64,000 nucleotides of DNA from Natronolimnobius sp. AArcel1 (GTDB lineage: Archaea; Halobacteriota; Halobacteria; Halobacteriales; Natrialbaceae). This document shows, piece by piece, positions 10,029-17,874 of this stretch. The notes under the pieces are model-generated. The model was not told the DNA's origin. It saw only the letters and a program-made list of their open reading frames with translations, and made no database searches. The position numbers and the translations under genes were made by a program. The stretch spans positions 44,822 to 108,821 of the forward strand of contig NZ_JAAKXY010000008.1 of assembly GCF_011043775.1 (NCBI RefSeq), written 5' to 3'. Position 1 is the first letter of the stretch, and each line of letters starts with the position of its first letter.

Positions 10029-11165
10029 GTGCGAATCTGTTTCGTCTCAAACGTGATTTATCCGTATGTGACTGGCGGTGCCGAAAAACGAATTCACGAA
10101 ATTGGAACCCGACTTGCCGACCAAGGCCACGACGTAACTGTCTATGGCCGCCATTACTGGGATGGACCACAGGTGATAGAGCACGAGGGGATGACCCTCT
10201 ACGGTGTTGCACCCGCCAAAGAACTCTACACCGACGATCGCCGATCGATCACGGAGGCGATCGATTTCTCTGTTCGACTGCTCCCCTATCTTCGACGGAA
10301 TATCGACGATCACGACATTGTCGTCGCCTCCGTCTTTCCGTATTTCCCTGTTCTCTCCTCGAAACTCACCACTTTGCGAACCGAGACGCCCGTGGTCACG
10401 ACCTGGCATGAGGTCTGGCTCGACTATTGGGACGAATATCTCGGTCGACTCTCACCCTTCGGCAAAGCAGTCGAGCGACTCACAGCCAAAACCCCACACT
10501 ATCCGATCGCCGTCTCGAGCGTTACGGCGGATCGACTCACGAAAATCGGCCCGACGCGAGACGCGATCGAAGTCGTCCCCAATGGAATCAATATCAATCA
10601 GATCGAAACCACCAACCCGACCGACGACGGGTTCACCGTCCTGTACGCTGGCCGACTCATCGAGAACAAAAACGTCGATCTTCTTCTCAAGGCGTTCGAT
10701 TGCGTCGCCAACGCCTACCCACACGCCACACTGGGTATCATCGGTGACGGCCCAGAGTACGATGCGCTCGAGCGACAAGCCGCGAATATAGACCACGCCG
10801 ACCGCGTAACGATGCTCGGCTTCCTCGACGAGTATGACGATGTCCTCACGCACATGCGCGCAGCGGATGTCTTCGCGTCACCGTCGACCCGTGAAGGGTT
10901 CGGGATCACGTTCGCCGAAGCGATGGCAGCCGACTGTACCGTTATTGCGGCGGAACATCCCGAATCCGCAGCGTCCGAGGTTATCGGGGATGCAGGATTC
11001 CTCGCGGATCCGACCGCCGAAGACGTTGCGGCCACTCTCGAGCGGGCACTCGAGGGCGAACGTCCAAGTATGGATCCACGTACTCGAGCACAACGCTACG
11101 ACTGGGATACTGTGGCCGAACAGGCAGAGCAATGTTATCGACAAGCGATCGACAGCAACTGGTAG
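10029..11165 (+). CDS. Glycosyltransferase family 4
   Basis: This 378-residue GT-B glycosyltransferase starts with GTG (read MRICFVSNVIYPYVTGGAEK, with the conserved GGAE loop). The donor domain contains YAGRLIENKNVDLLLKAF and the signature EGFGITFAEAMAADCTVIAA. No in-frame ATG upstream or near the start fits, so GTG is chosen. It is the last recognisable gene of the glycan locus and reads away from the sulfatase/glycosyltransferase operon. Confidence 0.9.
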   Translation: MRICFVSNVIYPYVTGGAEKRIHEIGTRLADQGHDVTVYGRHYWDGPQVIEHEGMTLYGVAPAKELYTDDRRSITEAIDFSVRLLPYLRRNIDDHDIVVASVFPYFPVLSSKLTTLRTETPVVTTWHEVWLDYWDEYLGRLSPFGKAVERLTAKTPHYPIAVSSVTADRLTKIGPTRDAIEVVPNGININQIETTNPTDDGFTVLYAGRLIENKNVDLLLKAFDCVANAYPHATLGIIGDGPEYDALERQAANIDHADRVTMLGFLDEYDDVLTHMRAADVFASPSTREGFGITFAEAMAADCTVIAAEHPESAASEVIGDAGFLADPTAEDVAATLERALEGERPSMDPRTRAQRYDWDTVAEQAEQCYRQAIDSNW

Positions 11166-11377
11166 TCGATCGATTTCCTTCTCAGTAATAATCGGACATC
11201 TACCTGTAAACGGTCAAAAGACCATTTAAGTGAAACTACTATTTTCGACTGTATACGCTACTGATAAGACCGATTCGGTACGTACGGAGCGGGTTTTGGT
11301 GCCTACTGAACTGCATCCGGAACGTCCTGAGACTGGGTGTGGTTTTAGTATCTCACCGAACAGTCTTTCTGACATCA

Positions 11378-11986
11378 ATGTCAACGAGATCAGATTGGAT
11401 CAATGACCGACTCGGCGAAAATATCAATAACAAACTGACGCAGGGACACGTCGTGGATACCATGCTCGAGGCGGACCGTCCCTTCTTTACGATAACGCAA
11501 CTCGAGTCCCGTCTGAAACCCGACGTGGATCGAGGGACGATACGAAATCGGCTTGATGAACTCCGGGAGATCGACATCGTTGCCGAAGATTACCTCAAGG
11601 CGACTACGATCTATTATATCAACCATCCCGAGTCAAACTGGCCGCTATCTCCCGAAGGGAAGGAGGCGTTACAACATGGAACTCCTCTGGAGAATCTCTC
11701 ACTGCGAGGACTCATCACGTTTAGCGATGCGGACGCAATTCGCTCGTTGGCATTGGCGAGCATGTATTTAGGGTTCATGTTGGTTTTTATTGGCGCACTT
11801 ACGAGTGGAGTCGAGAGTCCAATCCACGTTGAAGCGGAGAGTCAAGTCATGATCGCGGGGATCACTGTGATGTTTCTCGCACCGACACTATTGTTCGCGT
11901 TGTCGGTTGCCAACTGGATCCGTAGCCAGAACTGGTGGCGTCCGGATCGAATTCGAACGATAACGACGGAACTCAGGTCCGACTAA
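11378..11986 (+). CDS. Winged-helix protein with two C-terminal membrane segments
   Basis: About 202 residues from the ATG at 11378; a GTG 13 codons upstream is possible but less likely. The N-terminal ~100 residues form a winged-helix-like DNA-binding domain (FFTITQLESRLKPDVDRGTI, then IRNRLDELREIDIVAEDY). Two hydrophobic helices follow, around LALASMYLGFMLVFIGALT and IAGITVMFLAPTLLFALSV. Membrane-anchored HTH proteins of this layout are common in haloarchaea and uncharacterised. A role as a membrane-tethered regulator is inference. Confidence 0.65.
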   Translation: MSTRSDWINDRLGENINNKLTQGHVVDTMLEADRPFFTITQLESRLKPDVDRGTIRNRLDELREIDIVAEDYLKATTIYYINHPESNWPLSPEGKEALQHGTPLENLSLRGLITFSDADAIRSLALASMYLGFMLVFIGALTSGVESPIHVEAESQVMIAGITVMFLAPTLLFALSVANWIRSQNWWRPDRIRTITTELRSD

Positions 11987-12051
11987 CGACTTGCAAATAA
12001 AACACGACTCGATCAACCGTCGGCTGATAGATACGACACAGATACAATACT

Positions 12052-12639
12052 ATGGGAAACTTCGATCAACACTACGAAGCGGGTAAGAAGTACGCAGTTA
12101 TCGCTGCCGGTATAGCCGCATTCCTCGCACTCGAGTGGGGTGCTACAGGAACTGAAACCATCCTTGCAGCAGTCGTTGCAGGAATCTACGGTATCGTCGG
12201 ATCGCTTATTCCGGATATCGATCACCAGGACTCGAGGCCGCGACGTACTGCCGGGAAGTATGTGAGTATCAGCGTTATCATCGCTGTCTTTGCGCTCCCG
12301 ACGCTCTCACCGGAATTTGTCCGTGGATTAGGCCAGTTTGCTCACGTTTTCGGCGCGAGTGGTGACACACTCACGATCGGTAGCGGTGTTCTCCTTGTGA
12401 GCGGTGTCGCGGTACTCCTTCTCGGAGGGAATGCGTTCGACAGCATACTCACGCACCGGGGATTCACGCACTCTCTCCCCTTCGCGTTCATTACTGGTCT
12501 CATCTCGTACTTTAGCATTGGAATTGTCGGTCAAACATTCCAACCAATCGCGTTTCTTGACGGAGAAATGGGTGTGATTATCGCGTTCGCTGCAGCTGGT
12601 GGCGTAATCGTTCATCTCGTTGTGGACCAAGAGCTGTGA
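12052..12639 (+). CDS. DUF457/YdjM-type membrane metal-dependent hydrolase
   Basis: The 195-residue membrane protein has the family's two signatures: GSLIPDIDHQDSRPRRT (PDIDH metal-binding motif) after two membrane helices, and THRGFTHSLPFA (HRGxTHS) before two more helices. The usual C-terminal GYxxHLxxD region is represented by GGVIVHLVVDQEL at the very end. These proteins are annotated as putative inner-membrane metal-dependent hydrolases and their substrates are unknown. The gene starts 65 bases after the winged-helix membrane protein and may be co-transcribed with it. Confidence 0.75.
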   Translation: MGNFDQHYEAGKKYAVIAAGIAAFLALEWGATGTETILAAVVAGIYGIVGSLIPDIDHQDSRPRRTAGKYVSISVIIAVFALPTLSPEFVRGLGQFAHVFGASGDTLTIGSGVLLVSGVAVLLLGGNAFDSILTHRGFTHSLPFAFITGLISYFSIGIVGQTFQPIAFLDGEMGVIIAFAAAGGVIVHLVVDQEL

Positions 12640-13046
12640 GTCGGAACTGTTGTGGATGAACGACAAAATGCCGATCAAACCTCTTCTGGTGGGACCAAAG
12701 GTGCGACACATCAAGGTGGAGTGCGATCGAAAGACGGTTGAGACGAATGCAGACATCCGTGAAATTTGGTTACTGATGGATTGGAGACTTTAGTGGAAAC
12801 CCTTCCATCGCGGACTGTGGGCTCGGAGCACCGGTTCCGTGAAACACTGGCGATGTGTCCGTACCGTTGGCAGCGAATCGTCCCGAGAGTTCTCCCCGTA
12901 TCCGGCTAGGCGCAAACCCGTGGCAAGGGACGGCATATTACATGTTGCTACTTACCATCGCGATGCGCGCACGTGAACATAATTCGTCTTATAGAGTGTA
13001 TCTCCGAGAGATCACGGTCTCGTTCAGAGAAATATACTTATAGCCA
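12640..13046. other. No gene recognised
   Basis: About 400 bases with short frames only and no family signature on either strand. AT-rich stretches near 12985-13040 may include transcription signals, but none is specific enough to call. Confidence 0.4.
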
Positions 13047-13289
13047 TCACAGATTCTGATCAAGATATTCATGACCTTCATCACTTAGCCACCAAATAGG
13101 GACACGCCCTCCAGATTTTGTTTCTAGAAGGCCTTTCTCCTCAAGTTCTCGAAGACGGGGCAGTGTGCCTTGGTTAGAGAATCCAATTTCATCAGCGACT
13201 TCACCAGTAAATAGAGCGGGATCGTCTGATTTTGAAAAGAGCATAAGTATTTCAATATCCTCAACAGTTTCTTCTCGTCCGCCAGGCAT
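13047..13289 (-). CDS. Small winged-helix regulator
   Basis: An 80-residue protein that is almost entirely one winged-helix domain. It contains a recognition helix around GFSNQGTLPRLRELEEKGLL and a wing ending KSGGRVPIWWLSDEGHEYL. Haloarchaeal MarR/PhiH1-repressor-like proteins have this size and ending. It reads away from the RAMP operon that starts about 200 bases further on, so it could regulate that operon. That is positional inference only. Confidence 0.7.
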   Translation of the reverse strand: MPGGREETVEDIEILMLFSKSDDPALFTGEVADEIGFSNQGTLPRLRELEEKGLLETKSGGRVPIWWLSDEGHEYLDQNL

Positions 13290-13398
13290 ACCAATAGGTT
13301 CTATCCTCTAGCTACATATTATAGTAGGGAATATTGTTTCCCGTGAAAAGCTAGTTTTTTGCAAACAACTAAGTGCGACGAGGTCTATGAATATCATA

Positions 13399-13482
13399 AC
13401 GGAAGCTTAGGCAGATCTGACTCACCAGATCGGTAATACGACGGGCCGATGGGACAAGCATCAGCCCGTGAGAAGCTTCCGT
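13399..13482 (+). promoter_or_regulatory. Structured leader (three-way junction) before the RAMP operon
   Basis: Bases 13399-13408 (ACGGAAGCTT) and 13473-13482 (AAGCTTCCGT) form a perfect 10-bp closing stem. Inside lie two hairpins: GATCTG at 13414-13419 with CAGATC at 13426-13431 (6-nt loop), and ACGGGC plus GATG at 13441-13451 with CATC plus GCCCGT at 13459-13469 (one C-A mismatch, 7-nt loop). The element ends 18 bases before the ATG of the first operon gene. It could be a cis-acting leader RNA, a separate small RNA or a DNA recombination site. Sequence alone does not decide between them. Confidence 0.6.
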
Positions 13483-13499
13483 AATCACGGTACGGAAGC
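13475..13499 (+). promoter_or_regulatory. Alternative hairpin abutting the operon start codon
   Basis: GCTTCCGT at 13475-13482, part of the closing stem of the three-way junction, is also perfectly complementary to ACGGAAGC at 13492-13499. The loop is 9 nt and the 3' arm ends 1 base before the ATG at 13501. The junction and this hairpin are mutually exclusive. A switch that exposes or hides the start region is therefore possible. Confidence 0.5.
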
Positions 13500-13500
13500 C

Positions 13501-13932
13501 ATGTACGCTAACAACCCAAGAGACCTTCAAGGTCTCGATAGACCAGATGCATCACCCGAAAACCACCCGGAGTGGACCACACTCACCGCACGCACTCGAG
13601 ACATTCTTTTCGCGATCGCGTGTCTCGAACAAACAGCCCAACCAGCAATCCCGGCGAAACTGAAACCCGCTCTCCAGCGCTGGTACCCCGACGTAGAACC
13701 GACCCAACTCCACGCCGACCTCCAGACGCTCACCCACAAAAACTACCTGACCGAACAGCCAGCGACAAGCACCTACCAGCTCACTCCGGACGCACAGAAC
13801 CTCCTCGAGACCTACACGAGCCACCTCCAACAGATCCTCAACCCGGATACGATCACCCTCGAGCTCGAGCGCCCGCTCACACTAGGAGACATCGAACAGA
13901 CCCACACCAAACTGCTGGAGGAGTGTCGATGA
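13501..13932 (+). CDS. Winged-helix-like protein, first gene of RAMP operon
   Basis: The 143-residue product starts at the ATG at 13501. A GTG at 13468 is in frame but lies inside the structured leader. The central part (TARTRDILFAIACLEQTAQP, then LHADLQTLTHKNYLTEQP) looks like a winged helix with a recognition helix and wing. The C-terminal part is a short amphipathic helix. No function is known to me. The stop overlaps the next ATG in an ATGA, so translation is coupled to the downstream genes. It may be a regulator or a structural small subunit of the RAMP system. Confidence 0.65.
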   Translation: MYANNPRDLQGLDRPDASPENHPEWTTLTARTRDILFAIACLEQTAQPAIPAKLKPALQRWYPDVEPTQLHADLQTLTHKNYLTEQPATSTYQLTPDAQNLLETYTSHLQQILNPDTITLELERPLTLGDIEQTHTKLLEECR

Positions 13933-14372
13933 CCGACCCGATCACGATCCAGTGGACACCCAAAACCGGTCTCCCACGACGACTCACCTTCGAACCCCTC
14001 GAGAAGGGCTACCGCCGGATCGAACGCGAGTGGAACGGCAGCGAGTGGCGCCATTGCGGCTCCGAACACACCACGGACCTCACCCTTCACCCACCAGAGG
14101 ACCCGCCAACACTCGAGGAACTCATCAGCCAAATCCACGGCACCTGGGACCACCCCAATCCAGCCGTCCTCACCTTCACCAACGAAGACACGGTCGCCGA
14201 AATCAACGGCCAACTCCGATATCGGTCGCCCACTCAAGACGGCTGGTACGCAGTCACAAAAACAGACCTCGAGAGTCATCTCCGGACGGCTGGGTACCCA
14301 ACCATCCACAGACTCTCAGAAACGCCGTACAACCGCGCTGACTTTACCGCCGACTCAATCCCAAGACAATGA
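13929..14372 (+). CDS. Hypothetical protein of RAMP operon
   Basis: A 147-residue protein starting at the ATG at 13929, which overlaps the previous stop. It is rich in beta-prone and Trp/Tyr segments (QWTPKTGLPRRLTFEPLEKG, YRRIEREWNGSEWRHCGSE), and helices around LEELISQIHGTWDH follow. I do not recognise the family. Its stop overlaps the next ATG. The position suggests an accessory component of the RAMP/nuclease system. Confidence 0.6.
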   Translation: MTDPITIQWTPKTGLPRRLTFEPLEKGYRRIEREWNGSEWRHCGSEHTTDLTLHPPEDPPTLEELISQIHGTWDHPNPAVLTFTNEDTVAEINGQLRYRSPTQDGWYAVTKTDLESHLRTAGYPTIHRLSETPYNRADFTADSIPRQ

Positions 14373-14596
14373 GCCCGCCAAACGAAGACACCTACCAGAA
14401 AACGCTCGAGGGGATTGAGACTCTCACAATCAACCTCCTCGAGGCGGTCGAAGCCGATTCACAGTTAGACAGAACCACCCGAAAGCGGCTCCTCGAGCGC
14501 CTCTACACTATCCACGCCGAACTCCAGCCGGCATTACTCACTGTCCGCTGGGATCCACCGACCAAAGACACAGACGGAGGCACTACCGATGAGTGA
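14369..14596 (+). CDS. Small helical protein of RAMP operon
   Basis: A 75-residue acidic protein, predicted mainly helical (LEGIETLTINLLEAVEADSQ, KRLLERLYTIHAELQPALL). Small helical subunits exist in class 1 CRISPR effectors (Cas11-like), and the size and helical content are compatible with one here. I have no sequence evidence of homology, so this is only a candidate. It overlaps the previous gene by 4 bases and the next by 8. Confidence 0.55.
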   Translation: MSPPNEDTYQKTLEGIETLTINLLEAVEADSQLDRTTRKRLLERLYTIHAELQPALLTVRWDPPTKDTDGGTTDE

Positions 14597-15131
14597 CACC
14601 CACTCGAGCCCACTACAGACCATCCCAGCAAACACCCGAATAAAACTCACTTGGGGAACACCCACTGGACCCACCACAAAAACAGGGACCGTCACGGACT
14701 CCACCCCCAAACGGATCCGAACCAACGACCGAACGCTCCAGATCACCAACACAGCGGGCACCATCGTCTGGGAAACAACGCCAACCGAAACGATCGAACT
14801 CGGGCCCCTCCGAAGCCTCGAGATCACCACCACCGAACCACTCTACCTCACCGACGAGGGCACCACCGTCCCCTCGTACTTCGTCGGCTACGAGGGCTTT
14901 CTGACGATCGTTGACTCTCGAGACCGCATTGACGCTCGCATCCCCGACGGCCTCCAGGAGTACGACGACAGAGTCCTCACGGGTTTTGGCCCACTCCCCC
15001 CAACATACGACGAAACCGAAGTCGAGATCACATCATGGGGAGGCCCAACGCGCATCTTCGAGATCATCGACGAGCGAACCCCACCGGCACAGTCACCCAC
15101 CAAAGACTCGCCCGAGACAAATCGTCCATGA
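14589..15131 (+). CDS. Hypothetical beta-rich protein of RAMP operon
   Basis: A 180-residue protein predicted to be mostly beta strands. It contains a small SH3/Sm-like-looking stretch near the N-terminus (IKLTWGTPTGPTTKTGTVTD). I cannot assign a family. The gene starts 8 bases before the upstream stop, and its stop overlaps the ATG of the Cas7-like gene (ATGA at 15128). Strict coupling suggests stoichiometric co-production with the RAMP proteins. Confidence 0.6.
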   Translation: MSDTHSSPLQTIPANTRIKLTWGTPTGPTTKTGTVTDSTPKRIRTNDRTLQITNTAGTIVWETTPTETIELGPLRSLEITTTEPLYLTDEGTTVPSYFVGYEGFLTIVDSRDRIDARIPDGLQEYDDRVLTGFGPLPPTYDETEVEITSWGGPTRIFEIIDERTPPAQSPTKDSPETNRP

Positions 15132-16030
15132 CTGAACACTTGAAGAGATCCGATCCAATCAACAAAATGATTGATAGCATCGACCGAGACGTGTTCGTCC
15201 GCATCCAGACCGACCTGCTGGTGGTTGGCGACTCGATAATGACTGACCGCCATCATGCTTCGAACGGTAACTACGAAGATACCGACCCACAGAACCAAAT
15301 CGGCGGTATTATTCCGGCATTCCCGCTATCCGGGTGGCTTCGCCATGGAATGGAGCGAGTCGTCCGTGACTACGGGGCTACTGCCTGCCACCCTGGCGAG
15401 GCAAACGCGAACTTCCGCAAAGCCAATGTGTACGACCGCGACCTCGAGGCCGGCTACCACGAGAAGGGCGCGTGTACCGACGACCCGAAAGAAGACGACG
15501 GCTGTGTCATCTTTGACCTCTTTGGCGGCTTCGGCGACATTCCCGGTAAGGTGATGCGCCGGCCGATCAAGTTCAATCCTGTTCGCTCGAGCGTGGACTA
15601 CACACGGGGACAGGCTGAGGGTCATTACCGCCGGTTGAACCGGAACGTCGTCTCCCGTAACCGAGAGGACAACCGCGAGCCGCTGCGAAACACGGAGATC
15701 GACGCCGTGGCGAACCTCGACGGCTGCTGGCACCTCTCCTTTCGAGAGATGAAGCCGGAGTTCGTCGGGCTGTTGATTGAAGCGATCGAGCTGCTACAAA
15801 GAAACAAGACGGATTATATGCACCAGCTCGGCGGAGCCCGCAATTTCGGCGCGGGAATCGTCGACTGCGAACTCATCAACCCGCTCTACGAGGATCGAGA
15901 ACTGAAACGCGTCTTTGACCGTGGCAGGGGTGCCACGAACCCGATGGACGAGAAAGACGACCGGTGGGAAGCGGAGTACCGTCCGGCGTTCGTCAACGAC
16001 CTCAAAGAGCGCATTGAGGAGGGACCGTAG
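15128..16030 (+). CDS. Cas7-like RAMP protein of an HRAMP-type system
   Basis: The 300-residue product shows RAMP features. IIPAFPLSGWLRHGMERV (residues 61-78) corresponds to the 'P-x-S-x-L-K-G-x-x-R' region near the N-terminus of Cas7/Csm3-type proteins. LGGARNFGAGIVDCELI (residues 234-250) is a glycine-rich RAMP loop. Cas7 family proteins form the RNA-binding backbone of class 1 CRISPR effectors. The ATG at 15128 overlaps the previous stop; an in-frame upstream extension would run inside the previous gene. Together with the Cas5-like gene, the unknown gene between them and the nearby nuclease, this fits the haloarchaeal RAMP (HRAMP) systems described without a CRISPR array. Confidence 0.72.
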   Translation: MTEHLKRSDPINKMIDSIDRDVFVRIQTDLLVVGDSIMTDRHHASNGNYEDTDPQNQIGGIIPAFPLSGWLRHGMERVVRDYGATACHPGEANANFRKANVYDRDLEAGYHEKGACTDDPKEDDGCVIFDLFGGFGDIPGKVMRRPIKFNPVRSSVDYTRGQAEGHYRRLNRNVVSRNREDNREPLRNTEIDAVANLDGCWHLSFREMKPEFVGLLIEAIELLQRNKTDYMHQLGGARNFGAGIVDCELINPLYEDRELKRVFDRGRGATNPMDEKDDRWEAEYRPAFVNDLKERIEEGP

Positions 16031-16810
16031 ATGAGCGAGAACGCTACCCGCAACGACGTTCAGAGTGAGGACACCCCGGACGAAACAGTCGCGGTCTACC
16101 GCCACGATGCTCACAAGATGAACGGCCAGTCACACGAGGACGCTCCCAAGACGTTCGCGGGCGTTCCGGTGAATCAGACAGTCCCCTACGGCGCTGACGG
16201 CGACGCGTCAGCACTGAGCCGACCCAGCGGCCAGCCTGAGCAAACAGTCGAAAATCATGAGACGCACTACCGACTCTCACTCATCGAGGGCGAGAGTCGG
16301 TACAACCCGCAGGAGTTCACGCACAACAGCGTCAAGAGCGCCATACGGGATCTCCTGACCGAAGACGACCCCGAAGCCATGCATCGGGCGTGGCTGAACA
16401 GCGATGTTGTCTCGGCGTTCAACGAGAGTGTCTACTATCCGTACACGAGCCTGAAGTACCACACCCTGCTCGTCGCGGCGCTGTTCGACAACTACCGCGC
16501 TGACCACGAGTTCGCTGGTCTCCACCTCGTTGTTGACGACGCCGACGAGATCGTTCCCCACCGAACGGTCTATGCAGACGAGTACTCCACACTCCGGATT
16601 GATGTCGACACTGGAAGACAGCCCGCTGCACGCCTCGGGAGTCGACCATGGCGATCGTGGGCATCAGTTTGGAACCGACTGCCAGCACACCCGCTCGAGA
16701 CCAACCACGACAAATACGATATGGTACTCGATACGAACCTCCGACGGATCGGCTCCTGGTCAACAGCACTGCAGTACATCGAGGACTTCCGGGAGGCGTT
16801 CGACCAATGA
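16031..16810 (+). CDS. Conserved unknown protein between the two RAMP genes
   Basis: A 259-residue protein starting immediately after the Cas7-like stop. Its N-terminal third looks disordered and acidic. The rest contains mixed alpha/beta segments such as LKYHTLLVAALFDNYRAD and FAGLHLVVDDADEIVPHRTV. I see no glycine-rich loop and no catalytic motif. In HRAMP loci an uncharacterised conserved protein accompanies the Cas5 and Cas7 homologues, and position and length make this the likely equivalent. Its last codons overlap the next ATG (ATGA). Confidence 0.65.
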   Translation: MSENATRNDVQSEDTPDETVAVYRHDAHKMNGQSHEDAPKTFAGVPVNQTVPYGADGDASALSRPSGQPEQTVENHETHYRLSLIEGESRYNPQEFTHNSVKSAIRDLLTEDDPEAMHRAWLNSDVVSAFNESVYYPYTSLKYHTLLVAALFDNYRADHEFAGLHLVVDDADEIVPHRTVYADEYSTLRIDVDTGRQPAARLGSRPWRSWASVWNRLPAHPLETNHDKYDMVLDTNLRRIGSWSTALQYIEDFREAFDQ

Positions 16811-17727
16811 CGCGCATCCAGCCAGTCCACTGGGAGCTGGAGATGGACTACATCGGCCACCCGTACTACGTCTCGGGGAACGCCATCCTCCATGCACTCG
16901 GCCAGCACGTCCCACACGAGAGCCACCAGCACCTCCACGCCAGTCACGGGATGTTTGTGCCTGGCCAGTTCGGGCAGTTCCCGGATGAACACTCACAGAG
17001 CGGTGTGCGCCCGTATCTCGGGAGTGGACTCCCAGATGTCGAATCATACGAGGACTTGTTCCTGATGCGCAACCCCGCACATCGCTGGCTGCTCGACAGT
17101 CGCCCACGAGACGCGCTGAACACCCACGATATTCGCCCACAGAGCGGGCACCCAGCACTGGCCCACGAGATGATCATGGGCAAGCCCGAGGATGCACAGT
17201 ACCAACACCAGACAACGAAGTGGTACATCCACGCCTACCTGCACGCTGACGATCCCGCCGTGCTTCCGCTGGATGAAGCGGTCCTTGACGGGCTTCAGTT
17301 CGGCGGCAAGCGGAACTATGGTTACGGCATCACCCGATTGAAAGAGACACGCGTCGTTGACTTAGAGGAAATAGACTATTCCTCCCTTGAAGAGAGCGAG
17401 ACGTTCATCCTCGAACTCGTGACGCCATTCGTGCTGGAGTCGGAATACGCGAACGTCCATGATCAAGACGTCCCGTGGTGGTGGAAAGAAGACCGCTCCG
17501 AACTCCGTGAACGCAAAGAAAAGATACTGGAGCAACGCGAGGTATACAGGCTCCAAACGGTTGACCATGGGCAAGTGGTTTCCTACGATGGTAACCGCCC
17601 GGTGAAAACCGCCAAAAGCGGCATTCTCCGAGTTGGCAGTCATTCAAAGTACGGCTTCGGTGAGCTGCGGGTGATACCGGTTGAATCACCGTCAGAACGC
17701 ACAACGAGGGGTGGATCGCCAGGGTAG
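16807..17727 (+). CDS. Cas5-like RAMP protein of an HRAMP-type system
   Basis: The 306-residue product has two glycine-rich RAMP loops: FGGKRNYGYG at residues 165-174 and VGSHSKYGFG at residues 276-285. This implies two ferredoxin-like domains. The N-terminus (HWELEMDYIGHPYYVSGNAI) looks like the first RAMP strand and helix. A His-rich segment follows (HVPHESHQHLHASHG, residues 34-48). Cas5-type proteins cap the guide RNA 5' end, and some also process RNA. The histidines could serve such a role, but that is speculation. The ATG at 16807 overlaps the upstream stop. Confidence 0.7.
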   Translation: MTRIQPVHWELEMDYIGHPYYVSGNAILHALGQHVPHESHQHLHASHGMFVPGQFGQFPDEHSQSGVRPYLGSGLPDVESYEDLFLMRNPAHRWLLDSRPRDALNTHDIRPQSGHPALAHEMIMGKPEDAQYQHQTTKWYIHAYLHADDPAVLPLDEAVLDGLQFGGKRNYGYGITRLKETRVVDLEEIDYSSLEESETFILELVTPFVLESEYANVHDQDVPWWWKEDRSELRERKEKILEQREVYRLQTVDHGQVVSYDGNRPVKTAKSGILRVGSHSKYGFGELRVIPVESPSERTTRGGSPG

Positions 17728-17838
17728 ATAACTGATGGAGACGAGTGGAATCGCCACGGAAAATCATCCCAGAGATCAAATAAAGAAATCGAATTTGCGA
17801 CAAAAATTCACCTTCCGGTGGCAACCCCAACGAGACCA

Positions 17839-17874
17839 ATGACTAACGACACCCCAATCCAACGAAACCAATGA
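17839..17874 (+). CDS. Possible 11-residue upstream peptide coupled to the nuclease gene
   Basis: ATG at 17839 encodes MTNDTPIQRNQ and stops at a TGA (17872-17874) that overlaps the nuclease ATG in an ATGA. The sequence around its start, ACCAATGACT, is repeated at the nuclease start, so it may simply be a local duplication of the initiation region. Translation is unproven. Confidence 0.3.
   Translation: MTNDTPIQRNQ

Noticed and set aside
10047..11229. Several 80-195-codon frames overlapping the glycosyltransferase at 10029
   Set aside because: Composition shadows without recognisable domains.
12855..13043. 62-codon frame before the small winged-helix gene
   Set aside because: No start signal, no homology and an unusual composition; probably non-coding.
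13411..13460. Resemblance to a TPP riboswitch (CTGA, TAATAC and GGGA words)
   Set aside because: The words occur but not in the required helix arrangement, and the downstream genes have no link to thiamine.
13399..13482. Possible tRNA-like cloverleaf
   Set aside because: There are only two inner hairpins, no T-arm GTTCGA-type loop and no anticodon arm geometry; length and stems do not fit.
13572..13928. Upstream extension of the gene at 13929 to 13572
   Set aside because: The extension lies fully inside the preceding gene; the ATGA overlap at 13929 is the usual operon start.
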